Assembly: GCA_001899635.1 (NCBI GenBank)
Contig: MKVQ01000013.1
Coordinates: 22,771-86,770 of the forward strand
From: Myxococcales bacterium 68-20
GTDB taxonomy: Bacteria > Myxococcota_A > Polyangia > Polyangiales > Polyangiaceae
Direction: 5' to 3'
Length of the DNA: 64,000 nucleotides
In this document: piece by piece, positions 9,684 to 19,815 of the stretch
Layout: every line of letters starts with the position of its first letter
Position numbering within the stretch: position 1 is the stretch's first letter
Notes under the pieces: generated by a model
What the model was told of the DNA's origin: nothing
The model's input: only the letters and a program-made list of their open reading frames with translations
Databases searched by the model: none
Program-made: the position numbers and the translations under genes

Positions 9684-11528
9684 TCAGCGGGGCTCCTGGG
9701 CGAGCAGGATCTCGACGAAGCCCTCCGAGTCGGTCATCGCGCTTCCGATCTCGACCGGATCCGGCACGACGCCGGCTCCTCCTCCAGGAACCGCGGGGGT
9801 AGCGAAGACGCGCACCACCGCGCGCGCGATGGGGTTGCCCGTCGGGCTGGGGTCGCGCAGGGTGAAGGCGAGCCGAGTGGGAGCAGGCACACGGATGTCG
9901 GCGAGCTCCGCTTCCTGCGCCGTGAGCGAGCCGGGAATCTCCGGACGAACGACGACGCGCGGAAAACCGGTGCCCGCCTTCGGGATGACGGAGAGGACGT
10001 AGGGGCCGGGATCGACCTCGAGCTCGAAGCGCCCGTCGTCGTCCGTCAGGGTTCGTCCCGGACGCGGCTGGGCGAACATCGGGCTCGGCCGCGCCTCGGG
10101 CGACGTGTTGGGGATGGCAACGACCTCCGCATCGCTCAGCGCCCGCCCGTCGGTGAGGACCGCCCGCCCCTTCACGCGCGTTCGCAGCGGAGGCTGGAAC
10201 GTGAGCGCGGTGACCGCGCGATCGACGACGACGACGTCCTTTCGCTTCGCGTACCCGGTCCCCTCGGCGGGCTCGATCGTCGCCGCGTACGTCCCGGGAG
10301 GAAGGACGGTGGCGAAGCGCCCGCGGTCGTCGGTGTTCACCGTCGTCTCGTATTGGAGGAGCGTCGACGGCTCCGCGTTCGTCGCGATCGACTGGCTCTC
10401 GAAGGTGACGCGGGCGGCGTAGCCGAAGAGCGGATCGCCCGCCTTCTTGGTGGGCTGGGCGACGACGCCTGCCACGGTGACCGGCGGAGGAATCGACGGG
10501 TAGACCAGGTTCTTGAGACCAGCGCCGCCGAAGAGTCGGGTGACGAGACGCGGCACCGCCGTCCAGCGGGGGGGCGGTGCGACGACCGCGTCGAGGAAGT
10601 CGCGGCGATACGCTTCCTGCTGGCCGGTCGTGTAGAGCTCCACCGTGCTCTCCGTTCCCGCGAGCGTTCGGAGGACGGAGATGCGCCGCTGCGATGGTCG
10701 GTCGACGAGCCACGCGCGCCAACCGTCGAGGCCGTCTTCGCGCTTGATGTTCGCCGTGCGCGACTCGACGTCGTCGAGCTGGTCGCGCGCGAGGACGAAT
10801 CCGTCGGGCCAGAAGTCCCCGTCCTGGGTCTCACGCTCGTCGTCGATTGCCGGAGGGAAAAACTCGTCGAACGGCGGCTGTGGATAGAAGACCCGCCGGT
10901 ACCGACCCGCGGGGAGCGCGCGCAAGAACTCGACCACCCCATTCGTCCCAATACGCGAGGATGCAAAGGCGAGGTCGAGCGGTAGCGCTGGGAACGTCTT
11001 CTGCTGTTCGTTGCCGATCGGCTCGTAGACGACCCGCACCGGGATCGACGCCAGATCGACGAGCGGATAGCCGACCACGCTCGAGACGTCGCTCTTCACG
11101 AGGTAGCCGCCGGTCGCGCCGACGATCCGGGCGAGCGGGAGGCAGAACGGAGGACGGCAGCGCGTGACGACGCCAGGCTTGACGGGCGGCTCCGTGAAGG
11201 CAGGGTTTCCCTGCGCGTCGCTGTAGAGCACGTAGGTGCTCCCCGGCGCGAAGATCGACGAGTCGGGGACATGGACCATGATCCAGAACGGGAACTCCGG
11301 CCGCCCGCCCGCGGTCAGGATCTCGCATCGATCACGGCTCGAGCAGCGCGCTGCCGTGCTCGCTCCGGGCTCGTACTTCTCGCACGGGCACCGGTTCACG
11401 GGCGCGGTGAGGAGCGGCCGCGGCTCGATCGGCTCGCACGACGATGCACCGACGACGAGCGCCGTGAGCAGCGTCGCGCCCGCGATGCGCGGGAGGCTCA
11501 TCCTGCGGGGACCGCCTCCCCGCATCAT
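9684..11528 (-). CDS. Lipoprotein with carboxypeptidase-regulatory-like beta-sandwich repeats
   Basis: 614 residues; start ATG 11528 overlaps the upstream stop as ATGA. The signal peptide ends at a lipobox with Cys31 (LVVGASSC), so an exported, lipid-anchored protein is predicted. The N-terminal half is a Cys-containing unique region. From about 370 there are two or three Ig-like carboxypeptidase-regulatory (CarboxypepD_reg) modules with the hallmark TDDRGRF or TDDDGRFELEVDPGPY followed by a strand, the usual carbohydrate- or protein-facing transthyretin-like fold. A last, shorter module ends near SEGFVEILLAQEPR. It is translationally coupled to another lipoprotein; both are probably envelope components of the same assembly. 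Confidence 0.82.
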   Translation of the reverse strand: MMRGGGPRRMSLPRIAGATLLTALVVGASSCEPIEPRPLLTAPVNRCPCEKYEPGASTAARCSSRDRCEILTAGGRPEFPFWIMVHVPDSSIFAPGSTYVLYSDAQGNPAFTEPPVKPGVVTRCRPPFCLPLARIVGATGGYLVKSDVSSVVGYPLVDLASIPVRVVYEPIGNEQQKTFPALPLDLAFASSRIGTNGVVEFLRALPAGRYRRVFYPQPPFDEFFPPAIDDERETQDGDFWPDGFVLARDQLDDVESRTANIKREDGLDGWRAWLVDRPSQRRISVLRTLAGTESTVELYTTGQQEAYRRDFLDAVVAPPPRWTAVPRLVTRLFGGAGLKNLVYPSIPPPVTVAGVVAQPTKKAGDPLFGYAARVTFESQSIATNAEPSTLLQYETTVNTDDRGRFATVLPPGTYAATIEPAEGTGYAKRKDVVVVDRAVTALTFQPPLRTRVKGRAVLTDGRALSDAEVVAIPNTSPEARPSPMFAQPRPGRTLTDDDGRFELEVDPGPYVLSVIPKAGTGFPRVVVRPEIPGSLTAQEAELADIRVPAPTRLAFTLRDPSPTGNPIARAVVRVFATPAVPGGGAGVVPDPVEIGSAMTDSEGFVEILLAQEPR

Positions 11529-12142
11529 TGCGTTCCGCCTCCGGCCTCCACGCCGCCCTCGGCACCGGAGTCCGGCTGGAGCGGGTGGAGCCCGGCGTCG
11601 AGCACCGGGCATCCCGCCAGATCGCCCGACGGGCTATAGAACCAGCTCACCGAGTCGCCGCCCGGCTCCTCCGGGGTATGCGCGTTGCGCGCGCTGCTCG
11701 TGTTCAACCGGAGAGCGACGATCACCTCGACGAAGTGACAGCGATCATCCGACGGGACGGTGATCGGGATCTCGAGGATGCGGATGTTCCCTACCGTCGA
11801 CTCGGGCTCGTACTTGCTGACCCCGTTGAAATCAAACCCCTCGCCGGTCACCGGGTTGTAGTCGATGAATGTCGCCCACGAGATCTCCACCAGCGGATCG
11901 GAGAGCTCCACCGGGACGATGAACTTGCTCGGCCAGCGACCGAGCACGGACGAGGTCGACGGCACCACCGATGCGCGCACGATCGTCGGGCGCCTCTCGG
12001 ACGGCTTCGGGAGATCGGTCGGCGGGTCGGCGACGATGCAGCCGTGGATCATGACGGAGCTCACCGTGAGCGAGGCGACCATCGCAACCACGCGAAGCAT
12101 ACGGCGTGCTCGTACCAACCCCATCGTCCGGACCATCTTCAC
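11525..12142 (-). CDS. Small lipoprotein of the TPR/SppA operon
   Basis: 205 residues from GTG 12142, which overlaps the stop of the giant TPR gene as GTGA; ATG 12136 is an in-frame alternative. A basic n-region, a hydrophobic core and a lipobox MIHGC with Cys35 indicate an exported lipoprotein. The mature part has beta-strand character and two well-separated Cys residues (DDRCHF and AGCPVL) that could form a disulphide. The C-terminus is Gly/Asp-rich. It belongs to no family I can name. Its stop is overlapped by the next lipoprotein gene. Confidence 0.75.
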   Translation of the reverse strand: MKMVRTMGLVRARRMLRVVAMVASLTVSSVMIHGCIVADPPTDLPKPSERRPTIVRASVVPSTSSVLGRWPSKFIVPVELSDPLVEISWATFIDYNPVTGEGFDFNGVSKYEPESTVGNIRILEIPITVPSDDRCHFVEVIVALRLNTSSARNAHTPEEPGGDSVSWFYSPSGDLAGCPVLDAGLHPLQPDSGAEGGVEAGGGTQ

Positions 12143-15100
12143 ACAGGCGGCAGCTTGCCCGAAGCAAGGCGTTGCGACGCCGGTGTCGGTAGGTGCCAGC
12201 GCGCGTCCGCGTATTCGGGGCGCACCGCAAGACGGAGGAGATCGGCGAGAGACGGGAACTGGGCGCAGAGCCGCTCGAGCCCGCCGGGCCGCTCGAGCTC
12301 AGCAGGATCGGCCTGCGGGAAGTCCGCGAGGACTCTCCGCGCCGCATGCCCGAAGTCGCCCGTGAGGAACATCCCCAACCGACGACCGCTCTGCTTGGCG
12401 CGCTCGAGGACGAGATCGAACGCCGTCGCATCGGACGAGGCGAGCAGCTCCTTCAGCTTGCGCTGTGTCCGCGGCGCGAGCGTCTGCCAGAGCATGTCTG
12501 CGAGCTGCGCATCCTTGCGGTCGACCGTCACCAGCCCCGGCGGACCGAACGCTCCGAGCAGCACGCTCCAGAGCGCACGGGCTTCGGCGAGATCGAGACC
12601 AAGCACGAGCGCACTTTCGGGAAGCACGCACGCGAGCGCCTCGCCGAGCACCCAGCGCAGATCGGCGCTGTCGTCGCGCGCGTCGCCGGAGAGGACCGCC
12701 GCGGGAGGCGAAAGGAGCGCAACGGAGACGGAGAGCGGCGCGCCCTCCTCCTCGAACGGAAGCTCGCCCTTGCGCGGCTTCCCGAGACCCGACGTGCGCT
12801 TGTGGAAGAGCGCGAAGCGCGGCGTGTCGAGCAATCGGAGCGCCGCTTCGTAGACACGCGACAGCGCCGACGTGGGGCCCGGCACGACACGTTCGAGCCC
12901 CGCCATGCCAGCCGCGGCCGGTGACTTCGCGAAGATCGCTGGCGCGCCTTCCCAGACGACGCCGAACGCCTCTCCCGCGGGCTCGTGCGAATGACGAGTG
13001 AGGAGCGTGAGCATCCCCGGCTGCGCGTTCTGCGCGGTGAGGGGCGGAGGCACGAGCGGTCCAGCGACGGAGTCGAACGCGCGGAGGACGTGGTCGATCG
13101 CGCGCACGTAGTTCGTGTTCTGATCCGCACGTGCCGCGTCACGCAGCGCCGTGAGACGCGCGATGCTGCCGGGGTTGAGCTCGACGGCCTGACGGCGGAC
13201 CTTCAGGAGCGCGCCGCGTCGAGCCGGCTCGTCCGCGAGGAGCTGGTCGAGCAGATCGGCCGCTTCGATCGATCCCTCGCGCAGCGCCTCGGAGAGCAGC
13301 TTCTCGGCCTCCTCCCTCGAGCCGTGCACGAGGCGAGCACGCGCCTTCGCGACCTTGCCCGCGGTCGTCGTCGGGATCTCGCTCGTCGGCTTGGACGCCT
13401 GAGACGGCTCGCTCACTCGCGTGGGGCGGGCGGAGGAAGCCTCGGCCGGCGGAGGCGCCGGTGTCACGCCAGCGGGCGGCGGCGGCGCGGATCCGAGCGG
13501 CGGATGGCGCACGGAGTGGATCGGCTGCTCGGGCTCCTTGTCCACGAACATCGGCGGCGGAGCGGGCGGGACCTTCGGGATCCCCGGGATCTCGATGGAG
13601 AGCCGGCGAGGCTCCTCCGCGCTCTCCTTCGTCACGATGCGCGTCGGGATCTCGTCCGCCTCGACCGACGCAGCAGTGCCGAGCGCAGGCGTCGCGCCAC
13701 GCGGACGCGCCGCGGGCTCGCGAACCGGCGCCAGGTTCGCCTGCGACGGCGAACGACCGCGGAAGCTCTCGAGCTCGGCTCGCAGCACAGACGCGACGTC
13801 GGACGGCGCGTGGTCGATCGCCTCGCGCATCGTCCGATCGCCCTCGAGGCGCTCGGAGGGATTGTTCGACGCGAGCAGCGCCCGCGCGAGCTCCGCGAGG
13901 ATCTCGGCGCGCTCCGGACCGGCGAGGCCCTCCGCGAGACCGCGAAGGACGCTCCGCGCCTTGACGGTGTCGTCACGCGAGAGCGCGACCCGCGCGATGC
14001 GACGGAGCGCATCCATCCGCGTCTCCGGGTCCTTCGCCGCCTCGTTGAGGAAGCGCTGCGTCGACGCGACGTCCCCGGCGAGGGACGCGCTATCCGCGGC
14101 CGCCATCGCGACGCGGCCCGGCCGGCGGAGACCGAGCAGGTTGCCGTAGACGGCCTCGGTGTAGAACCGGTAGGCCTCTTCGTGACGCCCGTCCTTCGCG
14201 GCGCGCTCGGCGAGAGCGAGCGCGACGAGGGGCTGCGCTCCCACCTGGGCAAGGACACGCTTCAGCGTCGCCTCGCCTGCGCCGGCGCCGCGGGCGACGT
14301 CCTCGGCCTCCGCGAGGAGGAAGGCGCGAAGTGCGACGTCCTCGGGCTCGAGCTGACCGGCCTTGCCCTGCTCGTTCGGCTCGTCACCGAGCAGCCGCTC
14401 GAGCGACGCGATCGTCGCGAGCGCATCGTCCCTCGTACCCGGACCGCGAAGGCGATACTCCAGCCCACGGGCGAAGAGCTGCGTCGACGCCACATCCGGA
14501 GCGAGCCGCGCGGCCTCACGTGCCCGCGCGAGCGAGCTCTCACTGTCCCCTGCCCTTGCTGCAGCCTGAGCCGCTTCGACGAGCATCTCGCTCCTCGAGC
14601 GCGGCTCGTCGACGGAGATGCGCGCGAGGTCTGCGAGCGCATCGCCGAGCTCTCGCGGGTCCGCAAGCGCCCGCGCGACCTCGACACGCACCTCCGCGAC
14701 GGCAATCACGCTGGGTGCCCGCAAGCGCAGGTCCTCCACGGCCCGCTGCGCCTTCACCAGCTCGCTCGCGGCAACGAGCGCGCGCACGCGCCGTGTACCG
14801 AGCGCGAGGTACTCGAGCTCCTCGCTGGCGACGTCGAACAGCCGATCGAGCGCGGGCAGCGCCTTCTGCGGCTCCCCGGAGCGCTCGTAGAGATCGGCGA
14901 GCCATCGCAAAGCGCTCGGGTGCCCTGGATGATCGACGAGGACTTGCTCGAGCTCGGCGCAGGCATCTTCGAGTCGCGTGAGGCGCTGCTCGAGGATCGC
15001 GGCGCGACGGAGACGCACCGCACGGAGCTTGTCCTTGTCCTCCGGCGCGACGCTCTTCTTGAGGCGCGAGGCGCGCTCGGCGAGATGCTCCGAGAGGTCA

Positions 15101-18100
15101 TCGAAGCTCCCGCGAGCGACGAGCAGCGCCTCGATCGCGACGTCCGCCTCTGCGTCCGCCGGGTCGACCTCCATGACCTCGCGCCACGCGGTCTCGGCGG
15201 CGGAGAGCGCACCACGCGCACCTTCCGCGCGCGCGAGCCGCTTGAGGATGACGCGCAGCTCCTCGTCGGTCTGCCCCGCGCGTGCGAGGCGGGCGAGGTG
15301 CTGGAGGGCGTCGACGCGGATGTGCTCGCGTCCCGACGCCTCGGCGGCACGCTCGACGGCGGCCCAGCGCGAGGCGGTCGGCTCTTCGGACGCCGCCTGC
15401 AAGAGCGCATCCGCGGCACCGGACGCGTCGCCGCGCTCGTCGCGGAGCCGCGCGAGCTCGGCCCAGCGCAGCGCGCGCTCGGGCTTCGGCATGTCCGTCC
15501 GCGCGAGCTCGCGCAGCACGACGTCGTCCCCACGGCCCGCGGCGATCAGCGCCTCGTTCAGCTCCCGCGCTACCTCGGGTCGCTGCTCGGGAGCAGCGAT
15601 CTCGGAGGCGCGCTCGAGCAGCTTCACGGCTTCGGAGGTGTCGCCACCTTCGATCGCCCCCTTCGCCGTGGCGCGGAGGGCCTCCGTGCGCCGGAACGCG
15701 CCCACTCGCTTCGAGAGGCGCTCCATGAGGAGCGGATCCCCATGCTGGCTCACGGCCTCGTCGGCCTCGACGACGAGCCCATCGTCGTCCGACTCCTTCT
15801 CGGCCGCGCGCAACAGCACCTTCGCGCGCTTCTCCTTGTCGCCGAGCCGGTCGGCGATCGCGCCGACGAGCCGCAGGAGCGCATGCCCTACGTTCGAGTA
15901 GGGCTTCTCGACCTCGGCCATCACGCGCACGAGCGCCTCGGCCGCGCCGGCGGTCCCTGCGAGCGCCGGCGCATGGGCCACGAGGCCCGCATACTCGTCG
16001 ACGTCGGCGTCGGCGCCGATCGCGCGCTCGAGCGAACGCCACCCCCACTCTCCGTCGGAGAACAGCTCCATCGCCATCTCGACGAACGTGATCGCAATGC
16101 GCGCCCCGTCAGGCCCTTCGAGGCCCTTGGCGAGCTGATCCCCCGCGCGCTCGAGCCGGAGCGCGACCGCCTCGGCGTCCTCGGAGGCGAGCGAGATGAC
16201 CTCCCGCGCGGCCGCGGCGAGCATGCCGAGCGTCGCCGGCGAGGGCACGAGCACCGTCGCCTTGAGGAGGAGGTCCATCTTCTGGCGCGTCCCCTCGAGA
16301 TCACGCGCCGTCATGCTCGCTGCGCGCAGCAGCCACACGGCGCGTGCATGCGGGCTACGCGCGAGCTCGGCGACGTGCTCGACCGTGCGAACCGCAACGG
16401 TCTGGCGTTGCGCCTTCGCCGCCGTTCGCTGGAGGAGGCTCAACGTCGTGCCCTCGGACGGGACGGCGATGAACGCCTGCGCCGCGTGCTTCAGCGCCAT
16501 CATCGCGACGCCACCGGCCTCGAAGAACCGAGCCGCTCGATGATGGGCGGCGCGACGACCGAAGCGCCCCCGAGCGCGCCGGGCGACCTGATCGTAGATC
16601 GGCGACATCTCGGGCACGCGCGAGAGCTTGGCGCACGCGGTCTCCGCCGTCTCGAGCGCGTCGGCGTGTCCGGGATCGCGTTCGAGCGCGATCTTCGCGA
16701 GCCCCAGCGCGCGGCTGTGCGCGCCGACATCGAGCGCGGCGCGAGCGGCCTGTGTCGCGATCACTCCCGACCGGACGCGATCGCTCTCGCGCTCGACGAG
16801 CTCCGAGAGGCAATCGACGGCGTATTGGGCGTCGGCGAACGACGCCAGGTCGCGCCGGAGCGTGTCGTAGCCGTGGACCGAGTCGCAATGCGCGCCCCGC
16901 AGCCATGCCTGCACGGCGCGGGGACGATCGTCGGCCATGTCCCAGAGCGCAGCGCCGAAGTCCCGGAACGCGTCGGCGGCGCGGCTCGAGTCGCCCTGAT
17001 CGAGACGCAGCTCCGCTCGCGCCTCGAGGAGGGCGAGCTCCGAGTCTGGCGTCTTCGGCCGCGACGCGAGCTCGTCGATCCGCTTCGCTCGCGGCGAGAG
17101 GTCGACGCCCTCACGAGCCGCGCGCGCGTACGCGTGGAGCTCGGCATCGACGTCACCGAGCTCCTGGTAATGGCTGGCGAGCTCGAGCAGCAGCGGCCCA
17201 CGCTCCGCGGCAGGCGCACCGGCAGCGATCCACCGCTCGCCGAGCGTCGCTCGGAGCCGGGCGTCCTTCGCGGCGTCGGACACCTGCTCGATCACACGGC
17301 GTAGCGGCGCCTGCCGCGGTCCGAGCACGTCGAGCGCGCGCCGGCAGAGGGCGGCCGCGCGGGCGGGGTCGAGCGCGCCGAGCGCCTCGAGCGCGGGCGC
17401 GAGCCGCTCCGCCATCTCCTTGCTGGGCTGCGGCTGCGGCGCGAGCCACGCGAGCGCTTCGGCGAGCGCCTCGGCGTCACCGGCACGGACCGCACTGTCG
17501 ACGAGGGCCTGTGCAGCAGCGGGCTCGCCGGGCCTCAGCGCTACGCGTCGTCGGGCCCAGGCGACCGAGCCACGCATGTCGCCCGCCTTCTCGAGGATGT
17601 CCGAGAGCCTCGCGCACCAGTAAGCCGACGGGCCGGCGCTCTCCATCGCACGCTCGACGGCAGCCTGCGCGACACGACCGTCGGCGGCGGTCGCGAGCTT
17701 CGCGAGGACGAGGAGCGCGCGCACGTTCGCCCCGCCGCCGCGACACGCCTGCTCGGCCGCTCGGCGCGCCGCGTCGGTCTCACCGACCTCTGCGAGCACC
17801 TCGGCGGCAACCGCGGAGACCGTGGCGACCACCTGGCTACCACATGCCGGCGCGACGGCCGCCAGTGCACGCCCGCGCGTCCGCTCGTCACCTGCAGCAG
17901 CCGCGGTCATCCACGCGACGGAGCTCGTCCATCGCGTGGCGGACTCCTCGGCGAAGGCTCGCGCGGCAGCCGAAGCGGCAGGCAGATCGCCAGCCTGACG
18001 AAGCGCTTTCACGAGCACGCCGCGCACGCGCACGTTCGGCCCGCGCGCGTCGAGGCGCGCGATGGCCAGGCGAGCGATCCCGTCGAAGTCGCCCACGCGC

Positions 18101-19815
18101 TCGGCCACGCGGAGCGCTTCGGTGAAGATCGGGTCCTCGTCCTGGAACGCTGGCTCGCTCGACCGCGGTCCGACGACGGCGCGGAGCTCGGCGAGCTCGA
18201 GCAACACGCGAGCAAGCTCGCGCGAGGCATCCGGCAGGCTACGGGCAAGCCGTACCATCTCGAGGAGCGCGACGGCGCGACCGTCCGCGGCGGACGTCTC
18301 GAGCGCCTGCCGCGACAGCGCGAGCTCCTCCTCCTGGCGCTTCACGGCACCTTCGAGGCGGCCGGCGGCAGCACGCGCTCGCTCGTCACGCGAGTCGAGC
18401 TCCGACATGACGCGGTAGGCCCATGCCGACAGCAGTGCGTCGTTCTTCTCCTCGCCGAGCGAGGCGAGCTCGCGCGCCGCGGCCAGCCGCGAGCCGTTGT
18501 CCTCGAGCGCTCCGTGAGCGGCAGCCCCCATCGCGGCCCTCACGAGCGCCTCGATGAGCCACGTCGAGTCCCCGGTCTTCTGGCACAGCGCGCGAAGGGC
18601 GTGCACGTTCTCGGCGTTCGACGCGTCCGCAGAGACGGCTCGCGCGAAGGCCTCGAGCGCGCGCTCGGGCGCCGCGACCGGGCCCGAGAGGAGACGACCG
18701 AGCTCGGCCCAGCGAACCGCGGCTGTGCGTCCCTTCTCTCGCTCGGCGCGGACCTCGAGGCGAACCGCGAGCGGCTCGTATGCGCTGGCACGCGCGAGCA
18801 TGTCGTCGAAGAGGTCGGCCGTCGGCCCGTCGAACGCGGTGTCGAGACGCTCGTCGAGCGCGGCGCCGAGCGCACGGCCGAAGTGACCGCTCTCGAGCGC
18901 GCTCGTCCTCCGACGGGCGTGGACATCGGAGATCGTCGGCTCGTTCGAGCCTCCATCGGGGATCCCGCGCTTGGCCGCGCCGGAGGCCCGCACCGCGAGC
19001 GCGTCCGCATGAGCGCGCAGCACCTGATCGGCTGCATCGTCTCGCTCACGAACCACGTATGCGTTCATCAACGCCGCGACGGCGAGCGGGCTCGAGGGAT
19101 CGAGCTCGAAGGCGCGAAGCAGGTTCTCGATCTCGCCGTCGGAGTCGCGCGCGGCAGCTCGCCGACGCGCCGCCCGCACGTAGGCCTCGGCTCCAGCCCG
19201 AGGACCGGGGAAGCCATCGACGTCGAGATCCGCGCCGGAGCCACCATGCGTCGCCGCCGCCCAAGCGGCGACCGCGCCGAGCAGCTCGAGCGGGAGCGCG
19301 TCGGCCTCGTCGACCGACGCTGCCTCGGCGAGCGCCTCCTGCGCGCCGACAGCATCGCCCGCCCGCGCGTGGAGCACGCCGATGCGCATGAGGATGACCG
19401 CCGCTGCAGAGCCGGTCGCGGCAGCGCCGAGCTTCCGAAGCTCGGAGGCAGCGAGCGCCGGCTCACCGAGCCCTTCGAGCCAGCCGGCGAGCGAGTGCCG
19501 GATCGCGAGGTCACGGTCATCGTGTGCCCCGAGCGTGCGGAAAGCGAGCTCGACGGCGAAGTCGAGCTCGACATCGCGAGCCGCGAGGATGTCGGCGAGC
19601 TTGTGCGCCGCCGCTCGCTCCTCGGCGGGATCTCCGAGCGCTCGAGCGAGCTCGACGCGAGCCCGCAGCTGCGCTTCCTCCGCGACGATGCCCTTGCGCC
19701 GCTTCGGCTCCTTCGCGGGTCGACTGCCACGCGGACGGACCGGACGAGCGTCAGTGCCGCCGTTCCCCTCCGCCTTTCGATTTCCGGAAGAACCGTTCGT
19801 CGTCGACACGCTCAC
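12139..19815 (-). CDS. Giant TPR-repeat protein, 2,558 residues
   Basis: Starts at GTG 19815, inside the stop of the sppA gene (GTGA overlap), and ends inside the start of the small lipoprotein gene. After a basic disordered N-terminus (KEPKRRKGI) nearly 2,000 residues are helical repeats of TPR type, with recognisable units such as LERALEAFARAVSADASNAENV. About residues 2,050-2,160 form a Pro-rich hinge (VPPAPPPMFVDKEP, SAPPPPAGVTPAPPP). The last 330 residues are a separate alpha/beta domain (LTLLTRHSHEPAGEAFGVVW, then VLGLDLAEARALWSVLLGAFG) that I cannot assign. No signal peptide is present. Size and architecture recall GltI/AgmK of Myxococcus gliding, but the neighbours differ, so this is only an analogy. 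A scaffold role for an envelope machine is the likeliest reading. Confidence 0.9.
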   Translation of the reverse strand: MSVSTTNGSSGNRKAEGNGGTDARPVRPRGSRPAKEPKRRKGIVAEEAQLRARVELARALGDPAEERAAAHKLADILAARDVELDFAVELAFRTLGAHDDRDLAIRHSLAGWLEGLGEPALAASELRKLGAAATGSAAAVILMRIGVLHARAGDAVGAQEALAEAASVDEADALPLELLGAVAAWAAATHGGSGADLDVDGFPGPRAGAEAYVRAARRRAAARDSDGEIENLLRAFELDPSSPLAVAALMNAYVVRERDDAADQVLRAHADALAVRASGAAKRGIPDGGSNEPTISDVHARRRTSALESGHFGRALGAALDERLDTAFDGPTADLFDDMLARASAYEPLAVRLEVRAEREKGRTAAVRWAELGRLLSGPVAAPERALEAFARAVSADASNAENVHALRALCQKTGDSTWLIEALVRAAMGAAAHGALEDNGSRLAAARELASLGEEKNDALLSAWAYRVMSELDSRDERARAAAGRLEGAVKRQEEELALSRQALETSAADGRAVALLEMVRLARSLPDASRELARVLLELAELRAVVGPRSSEPAFQDEDPIFTEALRVAERVGDFDGIARLAIARLDARGPNVRVRGVLVKALRQAGDLPAASAAARAFAEESATRWTSSVAWMTAAAAGDERTRGRALAAVAPACGSQVVATVSAVAAEVLAEVGETDAARRAAEQACRGGGANVRALLVLAKLATAADGRVAQAAVERAMESAGPSAYWCARLSDILEKAGDMRGSVAWARRRVALRPGEPAAAQALVDSAVRAGDAEALAEALAWLAPQPQPSKEMAERLAPALEALGALDPARAAALCRRALDVLGPRQAPLRRVIEQVSDAAKDARLRATLGERWIAAGAPAAERGPLLLELASHYQELGDVDAELHAYARAAREGVDLSPRAKRIDELASRPKTPDSELALLEARAELRLDQGDSSRAADAFRDFGAALWDMADDRPRAVQAWLRGAHCDSVHGYDTLRRDLASFADAQYAVDCLSELVERESDRVRSGVIATQAARAALDVGAHSRALGLAKIALERDPGHADALETAETACAKLSRVPEMSPIYDQVARRARGRFGRRAAHHRAARFFEAGGVAMMALKHAAQAFIAVPSEGTTLSLLQRTAAKAQRQTVAVRTVEHVAELARSPHARAVWLLRAASMTARDLEGTRQKMDLLLKATVLVPSPATLGMLAAAAREVISLASEDAEAVALRLERAGDQLAKGLEGPDGARIAITFVEMAMELFSDGEWGWRSLERAIGADADVDEYAGLVAHAPALAGTAGAAEALVRVMAEVEKPYSNVGHALLRLVGAIADRLGDKEKRAKVLLRAAEKESDDDGLVVEADEAVSQHGDPLLMERLSKRVGAFRRTEALRATAKGAIEGGDTSEAVKLLERASEIAAPEQRPEVARELNEALIAAGRGDDVVLRELARTDMPKPERALRWAELARLRDERGDASGAADALLQAASEEPTASRWAAVERAAEASGREHIRVDALQHLARLARAGQTDEELRVILKRLARAEGARGALSAAETAWREVMEVDPADAEADVAIEALLVARGSFDDLSEHLAERASRLKKSVAPEDKDKLRAVRLRRAAILEQRLTRLEDACAELEQVLVDHPGHPSALRWLADLYERSGEPQKALPALDRLFDVASEELEYLALGTRRVRALVAASELVKAQRAVEDLRLRAPSVIAVAEVRVEVARALADPRELGDALADLARISVDEPRSRSEMLVEAAQAAARAGDSESSLARAREAARLAPDVASTQLFARGLEYRLRGPGTRDDALATIASLERLLGDEPNEQGKAGQLEPEDVALRAFLLAEAEDVARGAGAGEATLKRVLAQVGAQPLVALALAERAAKDGRHEEAYRFYTEAVYGNLLGLRRPGRVAMAAADSASLAGDVASTQRFLNEAAKDPETRMDALRRIARVALSRDDTVKARSVLRGLAEGLAGPERAEILAELARALLASNNPSERLEGDRTMREAIDHAPSDVASVLRAELESFRGRSPSQANLAPVREPAARPRGATPALGTAASVEADEIPTRIVTKESAEEPRRLSIEIPGIPKVPPAPPPMFVDKEPEQPIHSVRHPPLGSAPPPPAGVTPAPPPAEASSARPTRVSEPSQASKPTSEIPTTTAGKVAKARARLVHGSREEAEKLLSEALREGSIEAADLLDQLLADEPARRGALLKVRRQAVELNPGSIARLTALRDAARADQNTNYVRAIDHVLRAFDSVAGPLVPPPLTAQNAQPGMLTLLTRHSHEPAGEAFGVVWEGAPAIFAKSPAAAGMAGLERVVPGPTSALSRVYEAALRLLDTPRFALFHKRTSGLGKPRKGELPFEEEGAPLSVSVALLSPPAAVLSGDARDDSADLRWVLGEALACVLPESALVLGLDLAEARALWSVLLGAFGPPGLVTVDRKDAQLADMLWQTLAPRTQRKLKELLASSDATAFDLVLERAKQSGRRLGMFLTGDFGHAARRVLADFPQADPAELERPGGLERLCAQFPSLADLLRLAVRPEYADARWHLPTPASQRLASGKLPPV

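Noticed and set aside
12985-17304. 1,439-codon + strand frame
   Set aside because: Antisense shadow of the giant TPR gene; composition dominated by Arg, Glu and Leu with no domain motifs.
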